Shown here: piece after piece, positions 5,458 to 5,481 of the stretch
Numbering within the stretch: position 1 is the stretch's first letter
How the letters are laid out: every line of letters starts with the position of its first letter
Source of the DNA: Gudongella sp964604145
GTDB taxonomy: Bacteria; Bacillota; Clostridia; Tissierellales; Tissierellaceae
DNA: 5,481 nucleotides
Assembly: GCA_964604145.1 (NCBI GenBank)
Contig: CAZRXS010000082.1
Coordinates: 1-5,481 of the forward strand
Direction: 5' to 3'
Position numbers and translations under genes: made by a program
Notes under the pieces: model-generated
Database searches by the model: none
What the model saw: the letters and a program-made list of their open reading frames with translations, nothing else
What the model was told of the DNA's origin: nothing

Positions 5458-5481
5458 ATCACAAATCACAATTCACAATTC
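5452..5481. repeat. heptanucleotide tandem repeat, runs off the window
   Basis: Four head-to-tail 7-bp units: TCACAAA, TCACAAA, TCACAAT, TCACAAT, followed by TC at the window edge, so the array probably continues. A weaker, degenerate unit may precede it (5445-5451). It lies in noncoding DNA upstream of the UPF0178 gene. Confidence 0.8.

Overview
The window reads as chromosomal DNA of a low-G+C, Gram-positive, probably spore-forming bacterium of the Clostridia/Tissierellia type. The basis is the AT-rich codon use, strong AGGAGG-type ribosome binding sites, a lipoprotein with a GerM-like (GerMN) domain, a CsaA protein close to the Bacillus form, and the gene order hom-thrC-thrB known from Firmicutes. 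This placement is inference; there is no rRNA or other phylogenetic marker here.

Left part (1-3316, + strand): a threonine operon. It starts inside homoserine dehydrogenase (5' end cut off by the window), followed by threonine synthase and homoserine kinase. The three enzymes convert aspartate semialdehyde to homoserine (Hom), O-phosphohomoserine (ThrB) and threonine (ThrC). The genes are tightly packed: the thrC Shine-Dalgarno overlaps the hom stop codon, and thrB starts 14 bp inside thrC. A strong hairpin at 3330-3366, flanked by A and T tracts, closes the operon and also serves the convergent gene.

Middle part (3373-4931): a minus-strand GerMN lipoprotein gene and a plus-strand pair, folA (dihydrofolate reductase) and csaA (tRNA-binding-fold chaperone), diverge from a 148-bp intergenic region. 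A good extended -10 promoter can be seen for each direction. folA and csaA are 1 bp apart and probably cotranscribed.

Right part (4923-5481): a minus-strand gene of the UPF0178 (YaiI/YqxD) family overlaps the csaA 3' end tail to tail by 9 bp. Its upstream region holds a recognisable promoter, a perfect 24-bp palindrome over the predicted transcription start, and a heptanucleotide tandem repeat that runs off the window edge.

Most of the window is ordinary housekeeping sequence. I see no new multi-gene system. The points most worth a second look are the palindrome/promoter/repeat arrangement upstream of the UPF0178 gene, the reduced ACT-like tail of homoserine dehydrogenase, and several non-standard active-site positions in the dihydrofolate reductase.
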